64,000 bases of DNA from Mangrovimonas futianensis (GTDB taxonomy: Bacteria > Bacteroidota > Bacteroidia > Flavobacteriales > Flavobacteriaceae): the NCBI RefSeq assembly GCF_021245805.1, contig NZ_JAJJNF010000007.1, positions 156,766 through 220,765 on the forward strand, written 5' to 3'. Positions within the stretch are counted from its first letter, which is position 1. Every line of letters begins with the position of its first letter. The notes beneath the pieces were generated by a model. That model was given only the letters and a program-made list of their open reading frames with translations, did no database searches and was not told the DNA's origin. Position numbers and translations under genes: made by a program. Shown piece by piece: positions 44,589-53,061 of the stretch.

Positions 44589-45373
44589 AAAACCAAGGTT
44601 GTAAATTTTTGATTTGTGTTTGAAATTATGGTTGGGTTTCCTATAATCACTTTAGAAACGCCTTTTTTTAGTCCTTCAAAACAATTGTGTACTTTGGGTA
44701 ACATCCCTTCTGAAATGACCCCTTCAGACACCAATTCTTTATAAGTTCCCAAATTGATTTGTTCAATTACGGACTGATCATCTTCAATAGAACGTAACAC
44801 GCCATTTTTCTCAAAAATATAAATCAATGACACCTCATATTTTAAAGACATAGCTATGGCCAATTCCGAAGCAATCGTATCTGCATTGGTATTTAAAAGC
44901 TGTCCCATCTTATTATGGGTAATGGCACAAAATACGGGTACCAAATTATTTTCGAGTAATAGTGCAATCTGTCCCTCATTAATTTCATCGACATCGCCTG
45001 CAAATCCATAATCCAGATATTTCACTTCCCTTTTATGGGACCTAATGACATTGGCATCGGCTCCAGACAAACCAATCGCATTTGATCCAAACGATTGTAA
45101 TTGGGCAGTTATATTCTTATTCAACAACCCAGCATAAACCATAGTAACAATCTCCAAATTGGATTGGTCTGTAATTCGACGACCATCAACCATTTTTGCC
45201 TCTACACCCAACTTGGCTGCCAATTCTGTGGCTCGCTTTCCTCCTCCATGAACTAAAATTTTCTTACCTTCTATTTTGGAAAAGGCCAATAAAAATTCGG
45301 CTAAAGCCTCTTGATTATTGATAATATTACCTCCAATTTTTATAATTTGAAGCGGTTCTTTACTCATTGGCAC
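44585..45373 (-). CDS. argB: Acetylglutamate kinase
   Basis: Phosphorylates N-acetylglutamate. About 260 residues of the amino-acid kinase family: IKIGGNIINN at the start, LVHGGGKRATELAAKLG (about residue 40) and LNTNADTIASELAIAM (about 162). A second ATG two codons in (MSKEPLQ) is an alternative start. It lacks the N-terminal helix that hexameric, arginine-inhibited kinases carry, so it may be arginine-insensitive. Confidence 0.95.
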   Translation of the reverse strand: MPMSKEPLQIIKIGGNIINNQEALAEFLLAFSKIEGKKILVHGGGKRATELAAKLGVEAKMVDGRRITDQSNLEIVTMVYAGLLNKNITAQLQSFGSNAIGLSGADANVIRSHKREVKYLDYGFAGDVDEINEGQIALLLENNLVPVFCAITHNKMGQLLNTNADTIASELAIAMSLKYEVSLIYIFEKNGVLRSIEDDQSVIEQINLGTYKELVSEGVISEGMLPKVHNCFEGLKKGVSKVIIGNPTIISNTNQKFTTLVL

Positions 45374-45393
45374 ACATTTTAATTACTTTCATT

Positions 45394-46329
45394 TTATAAA
45401 TTCTCCAAAATATTTTTAAGCACCACTTGGGCAGCAAACGTTCTATTGTTCGCTTGTTTTATAACCACCGATTGCTCACTATCAAGCACTGCGTCTTCTA
45501 CTACCACATTTCTTCTCACTGGCAAGCAGTGCATGAATTTGGCCTGACCTAATTTTTCTTGGGTCATCATCCAGCTTGGGTCTGAATTTAAAACCTGACC
45601 ATAATCCTTGAAATTACTCCAGTTCTTCACGTAAACGAAATCTGCATTCTTCATGGCCTCCTTTTGATCATAAACAATTGGGACATCTTTGGTTATTTCA
45701 GGATCCAACTCATACCCTTCAGGATGGGTGATTACAAACTCCACGTCCATTTCTTGCATCATACTTGCAAACGAATTGGCCACTGCTTGGGGTAACGCCT
45801 TCGGATGCGGCGCCCAAGACAACACCACCTTTGGAACTTTCTTTTCTGTTAGTTCTGTAATGGTAATCGCATCGGCCAAAGCTTGCAATGGATGCGCTAT
45901 AGCACTTTCCATATTGACAATGGGTACCGTGGCATACTTCTCAAAACTTTTTAAAATATATTCGGATTGATCTTTGGCCTTGTCTTTTAAGCTTGGAAAT
46001 GCTCTCACTGCAATCACATCGGCATATTGGGAAATCACTTGTGCCGCTTCTTTAACATGCTCTGAAGTGTTGGCATCCATAATGGTTCCATCATCAAATT
46101 CAAGCTGCCAAGCCTCATTCACATTTAATGACATCACATCCATCCCTAAATTCTTTGCCGCCTTTTCCGTACTTAATCTGGTTCTAAGACTGGCATTGAA
46201 AAACAACATGACCAGGGTTTTATTTTTACCCAATTCTTTATACTCAAATGGATCCATTTTTAATAAAATGGCTTCCTTAATCGCATCTTGAATATTGGGA
46301 ATATCCTGTATTTCCGTGTACTTCTTCAT
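45394..46329 (-). CDS. N-acetylornithine (or N-succinylornithine) carbamoyltransferase
   Basis: 311 residues of the aspartate/ornithine carbamoyltransferase family, with FNASLRTRLSTEKAAKNLG (carbamoyl-phosphate loop, about residue 44), MESAIAHPLQALADA (about 146) and CLPVRRNVVV (about 270). The NASLRTR and HPLQ forms and the arg context match the transcarbamylases that act on N-acylated ornithine, as described for Xanthomonas (acetyl) and Bacteroides (succinyl). Which acyl group it takes cannot be decided by eye. Confidence 0.92.
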   Translation of the reverse strand: MKKYTEIQDIPNIQDAIKEAILLKMDPFEYKELGKNKTLVMLFFNASLRTRLSTEKAAKNLGMDVMSLNVNEAWQLEFDDGTIMDANTSEHVKEAAQVISQYADVIAVRAFPSLKDKAKDQSEYILKSFEKYATVPIVNMESAIAHPLQALADAITITELTEKKVPKVVLSWAPHPKALPQAVANSFASMMQEMDVEFVITHPEGYELDPEITKDVPIVYDQKEAMKNADFVYVKNWSNFKDYGQVLNSDPSWMMTQEKLGQAKFMHCLPVRRNVVVEDAVLDSEQSVVIKQANNRTFAAQVVLKNILENL

Positions 46330-47454
46330 TTATAATTCCGCTTTCAAGGCATTAAAAAATTGATCGATATGTGATTTTTTTACCGTCAATGGAGGTAAAA
46401 TTCTTATCAAGTTTGGATTGTTGGCACTTCCTGTGAATATGTGATGTTGATGGATGAGTTTCTTTCTCAAATCTCCCACCTTGAAATCAAATTCCAAACC
46501 TAACATCAATCCGCGTCCTTTCACTTGTTTCAACCCTGGAAGCTCTTTGGTTTTCTCCAAGAAATAAGCAGAGACTTCCATAGCATTCGCCATTAAGTCT
46601 TCATCAACCATGACTTTCAAAACAGATAAAGATGCAGAACAAGCCAAATGATTCCCTCCAAATGTCGTACCCAACATACCATAAACAGCCTTAATATCTG
46701 GATGGATTAAAATCCCTCCGATAGGAAATCCATTTCCCATCCCTTTGGCAAGGGAAATGATATCGGGCTCAATTTTATGTTTTTGGAACGCAAAAAAGCC
46801 ACCTGTTCTACCGAAACCCGATTGCACCTCATCTGCTATAAATAAAACGCCATATGTTTTGCATAATTCTGCTAAGCCCTGGTAAAATTCTGTGGTACTT
46901 TCATCCAATCCTCCTACACCTTGAATAACTTCCACAATCACAGCACAGGTTTGACCTGCCTTTAATATAGCATCAACACCTTGCAAATCGCCCAAGGCAA
47001 CAAAATCAACTTGATGCTGCCCATTTAATGGCGCCACAATTTTTGGGTTATCCGTTGCTGCAACGGCTGCAGAGGTTCTTCCGTGAAAGGAATTTTTAAA
47101 GGCCAGCACTTTCGATTTCCCTGTCACAAATGAGGCTAATTTCAGCGCATTTTCATTGGCTTCAGCACCCGAATTACATAAAAACAACTGGTAATCGGTA
47201 CAACCTGAAATTTGCGCCAATTGTTGCGCCAAAGCCTCTTGCAGCGGATTTTGGATTGCATTACTATAAAAACCCAATTTACCCACTTGGTCTGAAATCG
47301 CTTCAACATATTGGGGATGGGAATGACCTATGGAAATAACAGCATGCCCACCATACAAATCCAAATACTCCTGACCTTGATCATCATATACATAGACATC
47401 CTTTGCCTTTACAGGTGTTATATCAAACAGAGGGTAAACATCAAACAAACTCAT
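46330..47454 (-). CDS. argD: N-acetylornithine aminotransferase
   Basis: 374 residues, class III PLP aminotransferase: NSGAEANENALKLA (about residue 93), ADEVQSGFGRTG (about 208), and ISLAKGMGNGFPIGG with the PLP lysine (about 239). It converts N-acetylglutamate semialdehyde to N-acetylornithine. It abuts the carbamoyltransferase and overlaps proC by 4 bp. Confidence 0.94.
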   Translation of the reverse strand: MSLFDVYPLFDITPVKAKDVYVYDDQGQEYLDLYGGHAVISIGHSHPQYVEAISDQVGKLGFYSNAIQNPLQEALAQQLAQISGCTDYQLFLCNSGAEANENALKLASFVTGKSKVLAFKNSFHGRTSAAVAATDNPKIVAPLNGQHQVDFVALGDLQGVDAILKAGQTCAVIVEVIQGVGGLDESTTEFYQGLAELCKTYGVLFIADEVQSGFGRTGGFFAFQKHKIEPDIISLAKGMGNGFPIGGILIHPDIKAVYGMLGTTFGGNHLACSASLSVLKVMVDEDLMANAMEVSAYFLEKTKELPGLKQVKGRGLMLGLEFDFKVGDLRKKLIHQHHIFTGSANNPNLIRILPPLTVKKSHIDQFFNALKAEL

Positions 47455-48251
47455 ATTTGCTCTTTTTTAATGTTACTGATTTTTTGAAATGAAGCTACCA
47501 TACCTTGAATTAAAGAAGAGCTCAATCCTTTGTGCTCCATCTCATTGAGTCCTTCTATGGTACAACCTTTAGGAGTTGTCACCTTGTCAATTTCCTCTTC
47601 AGGATGATTGCCTGTATTGATTAACAAACTCGCAGCTCCTTCACAAGTATACATGGCTAATTCTTGAGCTTCATTAGAGTCAAACCCTAATTGGATGGCA
47701 GCTTGGGTTGTAGCCCTTATGAGACGCATCCAAAAAGCAATACCACTGGCGCACACTACTGTTGCAGCCTGCATCTGGCTCTCAGGAATCTCCAAAGTGT
47801 GACCCAGTCTATTGAAAATGGCTTCAGCTACTTTGATTCTCTTAGCTCCCATCACATTGCTACATAAACAGGTCATGGACTTACCTACAGCAATTGCCGT
47901 ATTGGGCATTGCCCGAATAATATATTGCTCTGCACCTACAATTGCTTCTATTTTTGGAATAGTATAACCCGTGATTGTTGAAATTATGACATGTTTTTCG
48001 GTTAAAAAAGGAGCAACATCTTTTAAAATGGCTTCAAAATGTGATGGCTGGACGGCAAAAATCAAAATATCAGATTCTTTTACCGCAGCCACATTATCCT
48101 GCGTAATAGAAACACCTTTGTAACCTTCAAATTCTGAAAGAGCTTCGGGGTGTCTCTTAGTTAAAACAAGAGTTGTAATGGCATTGTTGGTGATTAATCC
48201 TTTGGCGATTGATCGTCCTAAATTTCCAGTTCCTATAATAGCAATTTTCAT
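47451..48251 (-). CDS. proC: Pyrroline-5-carboxylate reductase
   Basis: Last step of proline synthesis. 266 residues: IIGTGNLGRSIAKGL (NADPH fold), FAVQPSHFEAIL, and ASGIAFWMRLIRATTQAAIQLGF in the dimerisation domain. Its place inside the arginine operon suggests that ornithine- or arginine-derived glutamate semialdehyde feeds proline, or simply shared regulation. proA and proB are not present. Confidence 0.94.
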   Translation of the reverse strand: MKIAIIGTGNLGRSIAKGLITNNAITTLVLTKRHPEALSEFEGYKGVSITQDNVAAVKESDILIFAVQPSHFEAILKDVAPFLTEKHVIISTITGYTIPKIEAIVGAEQYIIRAMPNTAIAVGKSMTCLCSNVMGAKRIKVAEAIFNRLGHTLEIPESQMQAATVVCASGIAFWMRLIRATTQAAIQLGFDSNEAQELAMYTCEGAASLLINTGNHPEEEIDKVTTPKGCTIEGLNEMEHKGLSSSLIQGMVASFQKISNIKKEQI

Positions 48252-48261
48252 ATTGAATCGT

Positions 48262-49242
48262 TTAAAAATAGTTGGCTTTCAGTTTTAATCCTTCGTCTTC
48301 AAAAAAGCCACACATTAAGTTCATATTCTGTACCGCTTGCCCTGAGGCACCTTTAAGTAAATTGTCAATAACACTAGTAACCAGTAAAGTTTCTTGATGC
48401 TTGTGAAGATGCAACAAACATTTATTGGTATTGACCACCTGTTTCAAATGCAGAGGCTCATCACACACAAAGGTAAAAGCAGCATTCCTGTAATAATTTT
48501 GATACAATTCCTGAGCATCTTTCAAAGATCCAGAAAAAGGCATATATGCCGTTGCAAAAATCCCTCTTGAGAAGTTCCCTCGGTTGGGCATGAAGAACAC
48601 TTCCTTAGAAAAGTCACTTTGAAGCTGTTTCAAGGATTGATTTATTTCTCCCAAATGTTGGTGTGTAAAAGGCTTGTAATAAGAAAAATTATTGTCTCGC
48701 CAAGTAAAGTGAGTCGTTTCTGAAAGGGAAGTTCCTGCTCCCGTCGCTCCCGTCACGGCATTCACATGTACATCACCCTTTAAAAAATTGGCCTGAGCCA
48801 AAGGCAACAATGCCAATTGAATGGCTGTAGCAAAACACCCTGGATTTGCAATATAGTTGGACAATTTAATGGCGTCCCTATTCAGTTCTGGCAAACCATA
48901 AGTAAATGTATTTCCTTGAAAGACCTTATCTGCTTCCAACCTAAAATCATTACTTAAGTCAATAATTTTCGTGGTGCTTGAAAACGAATTACTCTCTAAA
49001 AAAGCCTTGGAATTTCCATGTCCCAAACAGAGGAACAACACATCTACATCTGGATTAATAGCATCAGTAAACTTTAAATCTACTGCTCCCATTAAATCTT
49101 GATGCACTTTTCCTATGGGGTTTCCAGCGTTTGACGTACTATAAACAAAGTCGATTTTTGTTTGGGAGTGATGCATCAACAACCTGATTAATTCACCAGC
49201 CGTATAGCCCGCTCCACCAACAATTCCTACTTTTTGTATCAT
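48262..49242 (-). CDS. argC: N-acetyl-gamma-glutamyl-phosphate reductase
   Basis: Reduces N-acetylglutamyl phosphate to the semialdehyde. 326 residues: GGAGYTAGELIRLLMHH (NADP motif), SNDFRLEAD, and NPGCFATAIQLALLPL with the catalytic Cys (about residue 134). It overlaps the end of argG by 4 bp. Confidence 0.96.
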   Translation of the reverse strand: MIQKVGIVGGAGYTAGELIRLLMHHSQTKIDFVYSTSNAGNPIGKVHQDLMGAVDLKFTDAINPDVDVLFLCLGHGNSKAFLESNSFSSTTKIIDLSNDFRLEADKVFQGNTFTYGLPELNRDAIKLSNYIANPGCFATAIQLALLPLAQANFLKGDVHVNAVTGATGAGTSLSETTHFTWRDNNFSYYKPFTHQHLGEINQSLKQLQSDFSKEVFFMPNRGNFSRGIFATAYMPFSGSLKDAQELYQNYYRNAAFTFVCDEPLHLKQVVNTNKCLLHLHKHQETLLVTSVIDNLLKGASGQAVQNMNLMCGFFEDEGLKLKANYF

Positions 49243-50429
49243 GATTCTGAATTTACTTGGTGATAGATTCTATTTTGATTTCCTAGTATTTTTATAAAGC
49301 CCTTTGCTTCGTCAGCTGTCCATCCTTTATTCATTTCACCATAGCTTCCAAATTTGGCATTCATCAGATCATGATCCGAAGCAATACCATCCAAAGAAAA
49401 ATGATAAGGCTTAAGGGACACGGTTACATCACCAGAAACCATCTCCTGACTGCTCTTCAAAAACGCCTCAATGTTTCTCATGACGGGGTCTAAATATTGT
49501 CCCTCATGTAAATGCATGCCGTAGAAACTGGACAAATATTCTTTATGTTGCAATTGCCATTTGGTTAAGGTGTGCTTTTCCAATAAATGATGCGCTTTCA
49601 CAATAATTAATGCAGCCGAGGCTTCAAATCCTACCCTTCCTTTAATACCAACAATGGTATCTCCAACATGCACATCTCTACCAATAGCAAATGGAGAAGC
49701 AAGATTTTGAAGCAATTCTATATTCTTTTCTGGAAGATTTACTTCACCGTTCAAGGCAGTCAACTCTCCTTTTTCAAAAGTCAAAACCACCTTCTCCTCT
49801 CCCTCCTTCTGCAGTTGAGATGGATAAGCAGAACCTGGCAGTGGTTTATCGGAAGTCAATGTTTCAGAACCACCAACACTCGTCCCCCAAAGGCCCTTAT
49901 TGATTGAATATCTTGCCTTGTCCCATGACATATCTACGCCGTTTGCAATGAGATAATCAATTTCCGCTTCTCTGCTTAATTTTTTATCTCTAATAGGGGT
50001 AATAATCTCAATTTCTGGAGCCAGTGTTTGGAAAATCATATCAAAACGAACTTGATCATTTCCTGCTCCTGTGCTTCCATGAGCAATATATTTGGCACCT
50101 ATAGACTTGGCGTATTCAACAATTTCAATAGCTTGAATAATACGTTCTGCACTCACCGATAAGGGATAGGTGTTATTTTTCAACACATTTCCAAAAATGA
50201 GATACTTAACAACCTTTTCATAAAAGGTATGGATGGCGTCCACATTCACATAGGAAGCAACACCCATTCTATAAGCTTTCGATTCGATCGTTTGGATTTC
50301 TTCTATCGTAAATCCACCTGTATTGACACTAACGGCATGGACTTCATAGTCTAAATCCTTACTTAGGTGAACGGCACAATAGGATGTATCTAAGCCTCCG
50401 CTATAGGCCAAAACCACTTTACTTTTCAT
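49239..50429 (-). CDS. argG: Argininosuccinate synthase
   Basis: Joins citrulline and aspartate with ATP. 396 residues: LAYSGGLDTSYCAVHL (PP-loop, residue 7 on), AHGSTGAGNDQVRFD (about 115) and the SxxGGSETLTSDKPLPGSAYP region. It is the second gene of the operon and overlaps the GNAT gene by 11 bp. Confidence 0.96.
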   Translation of the reverse strand: MKSKVVLAYSGGLDTSYCAVHLSKDLDYEVHAVSVNTGGFTIEEIQTIESKAYRMGVASYVNVDAIHTFYEKVVKYLIFGNVLKNNTYPLSVSAERIIQAIEIVEYAKSIGAKYIAHGSTGAGNDQVRFDMIFQTLAPEIEIITPIRDKKLSREAEIDYLIANGVDMSWDKARYSINKGLWGTSVGGSETLTSDKPLPGSAYPSQLQKEGEEKVVLTFEKGELTALNGEVNLPEKNIELLQNLASPFAIGRDVHVGDTIVGIKGRVGFEASAALIIVKAHHLLEKHTLTKWQLQHKEYLSSFYGMHLHEGQYLDPVMRNIEAFLKSSQEMVSGDVTVSLKPYHFSLDGIASDHDLMNAKFGSYGEMNKGWTADEAKGFIKILGNQNRIYHQVNSES

Positions 50430-51051
50430 TTTTTTCTTTCTTTAAATACAAGGTTTCTTTAATTTGCTTCAGCCTTTTAAACACTTTTTCTTTGACAGGC
50501 TTCACGTTTATTTTCCCTCCTTTTTTTTCTATTTCTGGATTGTATAACATTCCTGTACACAAACACATTTTTTGCTCGGTACGTTGTAAAACATCATAGT
50601 TTTTACAGGTTTGGCATCCTTTCCAAAAGGTTGGGTCATCTGTTAATTCTGAAAACGGAACGGGGCGATATCCCAATTCGGTATTCATTTTCATAACAGC
50701 CAGACCTGTAGTGATACTAAAAACTTTGGCATCTGGATATTTCTTTCTAGAGTGCTCAAAAATTTTATGTTTGATTTGTTTGGCCACACCAGCTCCTCTA
50801 TAATCAGGATGTACAATCAATCCGGAATTTGCTACAAATTTGCCGTGGCTCCAAGCCTCGATATAGCAAAACCCAACAAATTTATCTCCGTCCAAGGCTA
50901 TAACAGCATTGCCATTTTCCATTTTGGTAATGATATATTCAGGAGTGCGCTTCGCTATACCAGTTCCTCGTACCTTAGCCGATTCAGCGATGGTATCAGA
51001 AATAAGAGATGCGTAAACCGCATGAGATTTGTCTGCAATAACAATTTTCAT
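50419..51051 (-). CDS. GNAT N-acetyltransferase, probable N-acetylglutamate synthase of the arg operon
   Basis: 210 residues. The GNAT fold fills 1-150, with the acetyl-CoA loop HPDYRGAGVAKQIK (about 83) and GLAVMKMNTELGYRPVPF. A Cys cluster follows (CQTC...MCLC, about residues 147-164) and then a Lys-rich tail. As first gene of the arginine operon it is the probable ArgA-equivalent that makes N-acetylglutamate; the cysteines may bind metal. The role is inferred from context, since GNAT folds are not substrate-specific. Confidence 0.82.
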   Translation of the reverse strand: MKIVIADKSHAVYASLISDTIAESAKVRGTGIAKRTPEYIITKMENGNAVIALDGDKFVGFCYIEAWSHGKFVANSGLIVHPDYRGAGVAKQIKHKIFEHSRKKYPDAKVFSITTGLAVMKMNTELGYRPVPFSELTDDPTFWKGCQTCKNYDVLQRTEQKMCLCTGMLYNPEIEKKGGKINVKPVKEKVFKRLKQIKETLYLKKEKNEK

Positions 51052-51392
51052 TGTTCAAAAAATAAGATTAAGGTTAATTTGATTTTGGAAGAAAAGAACC
51101 GGACTCACCTAAGTTCCATAGAAAGCATACACCCTTACGGGCGGCGATACAAACGGAAAGGAGTCAACGGTTGACCGAAATCAACTGCTAATTTTATTAA
51201 AAATGTTATTTGGAAAATATGTTTCAAGATTAAAATAATATACGTTATACAATTGCAAAAAGAAGATTAGCAATAGCGTCGGCGTTTGCTAATCAGCAAA
51301 CTGGGTTGTGACGGACGTATATTATTTTCTGGTTTAAACATGCAACAAATATATAAATTATTTGAAATCGCTTATACCGATTAACTAAATTT
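51052..51392. other. Intergenic region between gapN and the arg operon
   Basis: 341 bp without a convincing gene. It holds the palindromic element at 51232-51328. Closer to the arg operon are a purine/pyrimidine-rich stretch and GACTC/GAGTC segments that could pair in the 5' untranslated RNA. No clear promoter, leader peptide, terminator or ArgR-type box was found. Confidence 0.6.
51232..51328. repeat. 97-bp palindromic element with 14-bp perfect ends and two competing internal hairpins
   Basis: AAAATAATATACGT (51232-51245) and ACGTATATTATTTT (51315-51328) are perfect inverted copies. Inside, GATTAGCAA (51265-51273) pairs with TTGCTAATC (51286-51294); alternatively GTTTGCT (51284-51290) pairs with AGCAAAC (51295-51301). 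The two hairpins share bases and exclude each other. The element could be a MITE-like repeat, a solitary att-like site or a structured RNA. Confidence 0.65.
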
Positions 51393-52988
51393 TTACAAAA
51401 TATAGTCCGTGCTCACAAAATTTGACGCATTTGCATCCAATAAATTATTCAAAATCTCCTTGTTATATTCGGTATCCTTTGTTGCCACAAAAGTTCTAAT
51501 GGAAAATGACCTTAAGGCATCATGGACACTAAGGGTTCCTTTAGCTGAATCCTTTCTACCAGTGAAAGGATATACATCTGGTCCACGTTGGCAAGAACTG
51601 TTTAAGTTCACACGACACACCAAGTTTACCAAGGTATCAATTAACGGTGCCAAGGTTTTAATATCGTTACCAAACAAACTCACTTGCTGTCCGTAATTGG
51701 ATTCTGCCATCTCATCCAATGGCTGTTCAATATCCTTAAATGGTACTATTGGTATCACAGGTCCGAATTGTTCCTCTTGATACACACGCATGTCTTTGGT
51801 TACTGGAAATAGCACCGCAGGAAAAATATAATTTTCTGATGTTTCTCCGCCTTTTTCGTTAAGAACCTTGGCGCCTTTTGAAATAGCATCATCAATTAGT
51901 TCTTGAATATATGCTGGCTTTTCAGGTTCTGGAAGCGGCGTCAATTTAGCTCCTTGCTCCCACGGATTCCCAAATTTCAAACCATCCACTTTCTTGGAAA
52001 AACGGCTATTAAATTCCTCCAAAATATCTTCATGAACATAAAGAATTTTCAAAGCAGTACACCGTTGCCCATTAAATGACAAGGTTCCCGCAATACACTC
52101 GTCTATAGCCAAATCTAGGTTGGCGTCTGGTAACACGATAGTAGGGTTTTTAGCCTCCAAGCCCAATACCAATCGTAATCTATTCTGTTTGGGATGTTGA
52201 TCCATTAATGCATTGGCCGATTTACTGTTTCCAATTAATGCCAAAACATCTACCTTCCCTGATTGCATAATTGGCGATGCCACCACACGACCTCTTCCGT
52301 ACAAAATGTTTACAGCGCCTTTTGGGAAGCTATTTTTGAATGCCTCCAACAAGGGAGTCAATAATAAAACACCATGTTTCGCCGGTTTAAAAATACAGGT
52401 GTTACCCATAATTATAGCTGGAATGAGAAGGGCGAACGTTTCATTCAATGGGTAATTATAGGGCCCCAAACACAATACAACCCCTAAAGGACCTCGACGG
52501 ATGTGGGCATACACCCCATCGTGTTTTGAGAATTTGGCACTGTCACGATCCAGTTGCTTGTATTCTTCAATGGTATCGTAGATATACTCTACAGTTCTAT
52601 CAAATTCTTTTTCAGAATCTGGAAGGTTTTTACCAATTTCCCACATCAATAATTTCACAACTTCTTCCCGTTTGGTTTTCATTTGCTCTACAAACTTTTC
52701 CATACAGGCAATGCGATCTGCCACTTTCATGGTTGGCCACAATCCTTGTCCCTTGTCATAGGCATTACATGCCGCATCCAAAGCTTCCAAGGCCTCTTTT
52801 TCAGTGAGAGTTGGAATGGTTCCTAAAAAGGTGGGTTTATAATCTTCAGTTGAAGAAATGGTAGAATAAACATCGGAAGTTTCTCCTTTCCATTCAATTA
52901 ATTCTCCATTGATTAAATAGGTATTCTGATTGATCCCATTTTTAATTTGAAATTCTTCTGGAATTTCTACGTAGGTGGAACTTAACAT
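51393..52988 (-). CDS. gapN: Non-phosphorylating NADP-dependent glyceraldehyde-3-phosphate dehydrogenase (ALDH family)
   Basis: About 531 residues from MLSSTYVEIPEEFQ at 52988 (an upstream in-frame ATG at 53012 is less family-like). ALDH landmarks are LGPYNYPLNETFALLIPAI (about residue 178), GLEAKNPTIVLPDANLD (about 280), and FNGQRCTALKILYVHE with the catalytic Cys (about 310). It converts glyceraldehyde-3-phosphate to 3-phosphoglycerate and makes NADPH. No operon partner; a 49-bp gap separates it from ilvA. The exact substrate is inferred from similarity to GapN. Confidence 0.88.
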   Translation of the reverse strand: MLSSTYVEIPEEFQIKNGINQNTYLINGELIEWKGETSDVYSTISSTEDYKPTFLGTIPTLTEKEALEALDAACNAYDKGQGLWPTMKVADRIACMEKFVEQMKTKREEVVKLLMWEIGKNLPDSEKEFDRTVEYIYDTIEEYKQLDRDSAKFSKHDGVYAHIRRGPLGVVLCLGPYNYPLNETFALLIPAIIMGNTCIFKPAKHGVLLLTPLLEAFKNSFPKGAVNILYGRGRVVASPIMQSGKVDVLALIGNSKSANALMDQHPKQNRLRLVLGLEAKNPTIVLPDANLDLAIDECIAGTLSFNGQRCTALKILYVHEDILEEFNSRFSKKVDGLKFGNPWEQGAKLTPLPEPEKPAYIQELIDDAISKGAKVLNEKGGETSENYIFPAVLFPVTKDMRVYQEEQFGPVIPIVPFKDIEQPLDEMAESNYGQQVSLFGNDIKTLAPLIDTLVNLVCRVNLNSSCQRGPDVYPFTGRKDSAKGTLSVHDALRSFSIRTFVATKDTEYNKEILNNLLDANASNFVSTDYIL

Positions 52989-53061
52989 AAAACTAAAAAC
53001 TTTAAAGTTCACCTTAAAGATACAATAAAGCTCTTAGTAATTTGGTTACCTTAAGGTTAAA

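Noticed and set aside
51135..51167. Short Arg-containing frame (TTG ... CGT ... CGC CGC ... TAA, minus strand) as an arginine leader peptide
   Set aside because: It has no ATG, only three Arg codons, no Shine-Dalgarno-like site, and no terminator or antiterminator follows it.
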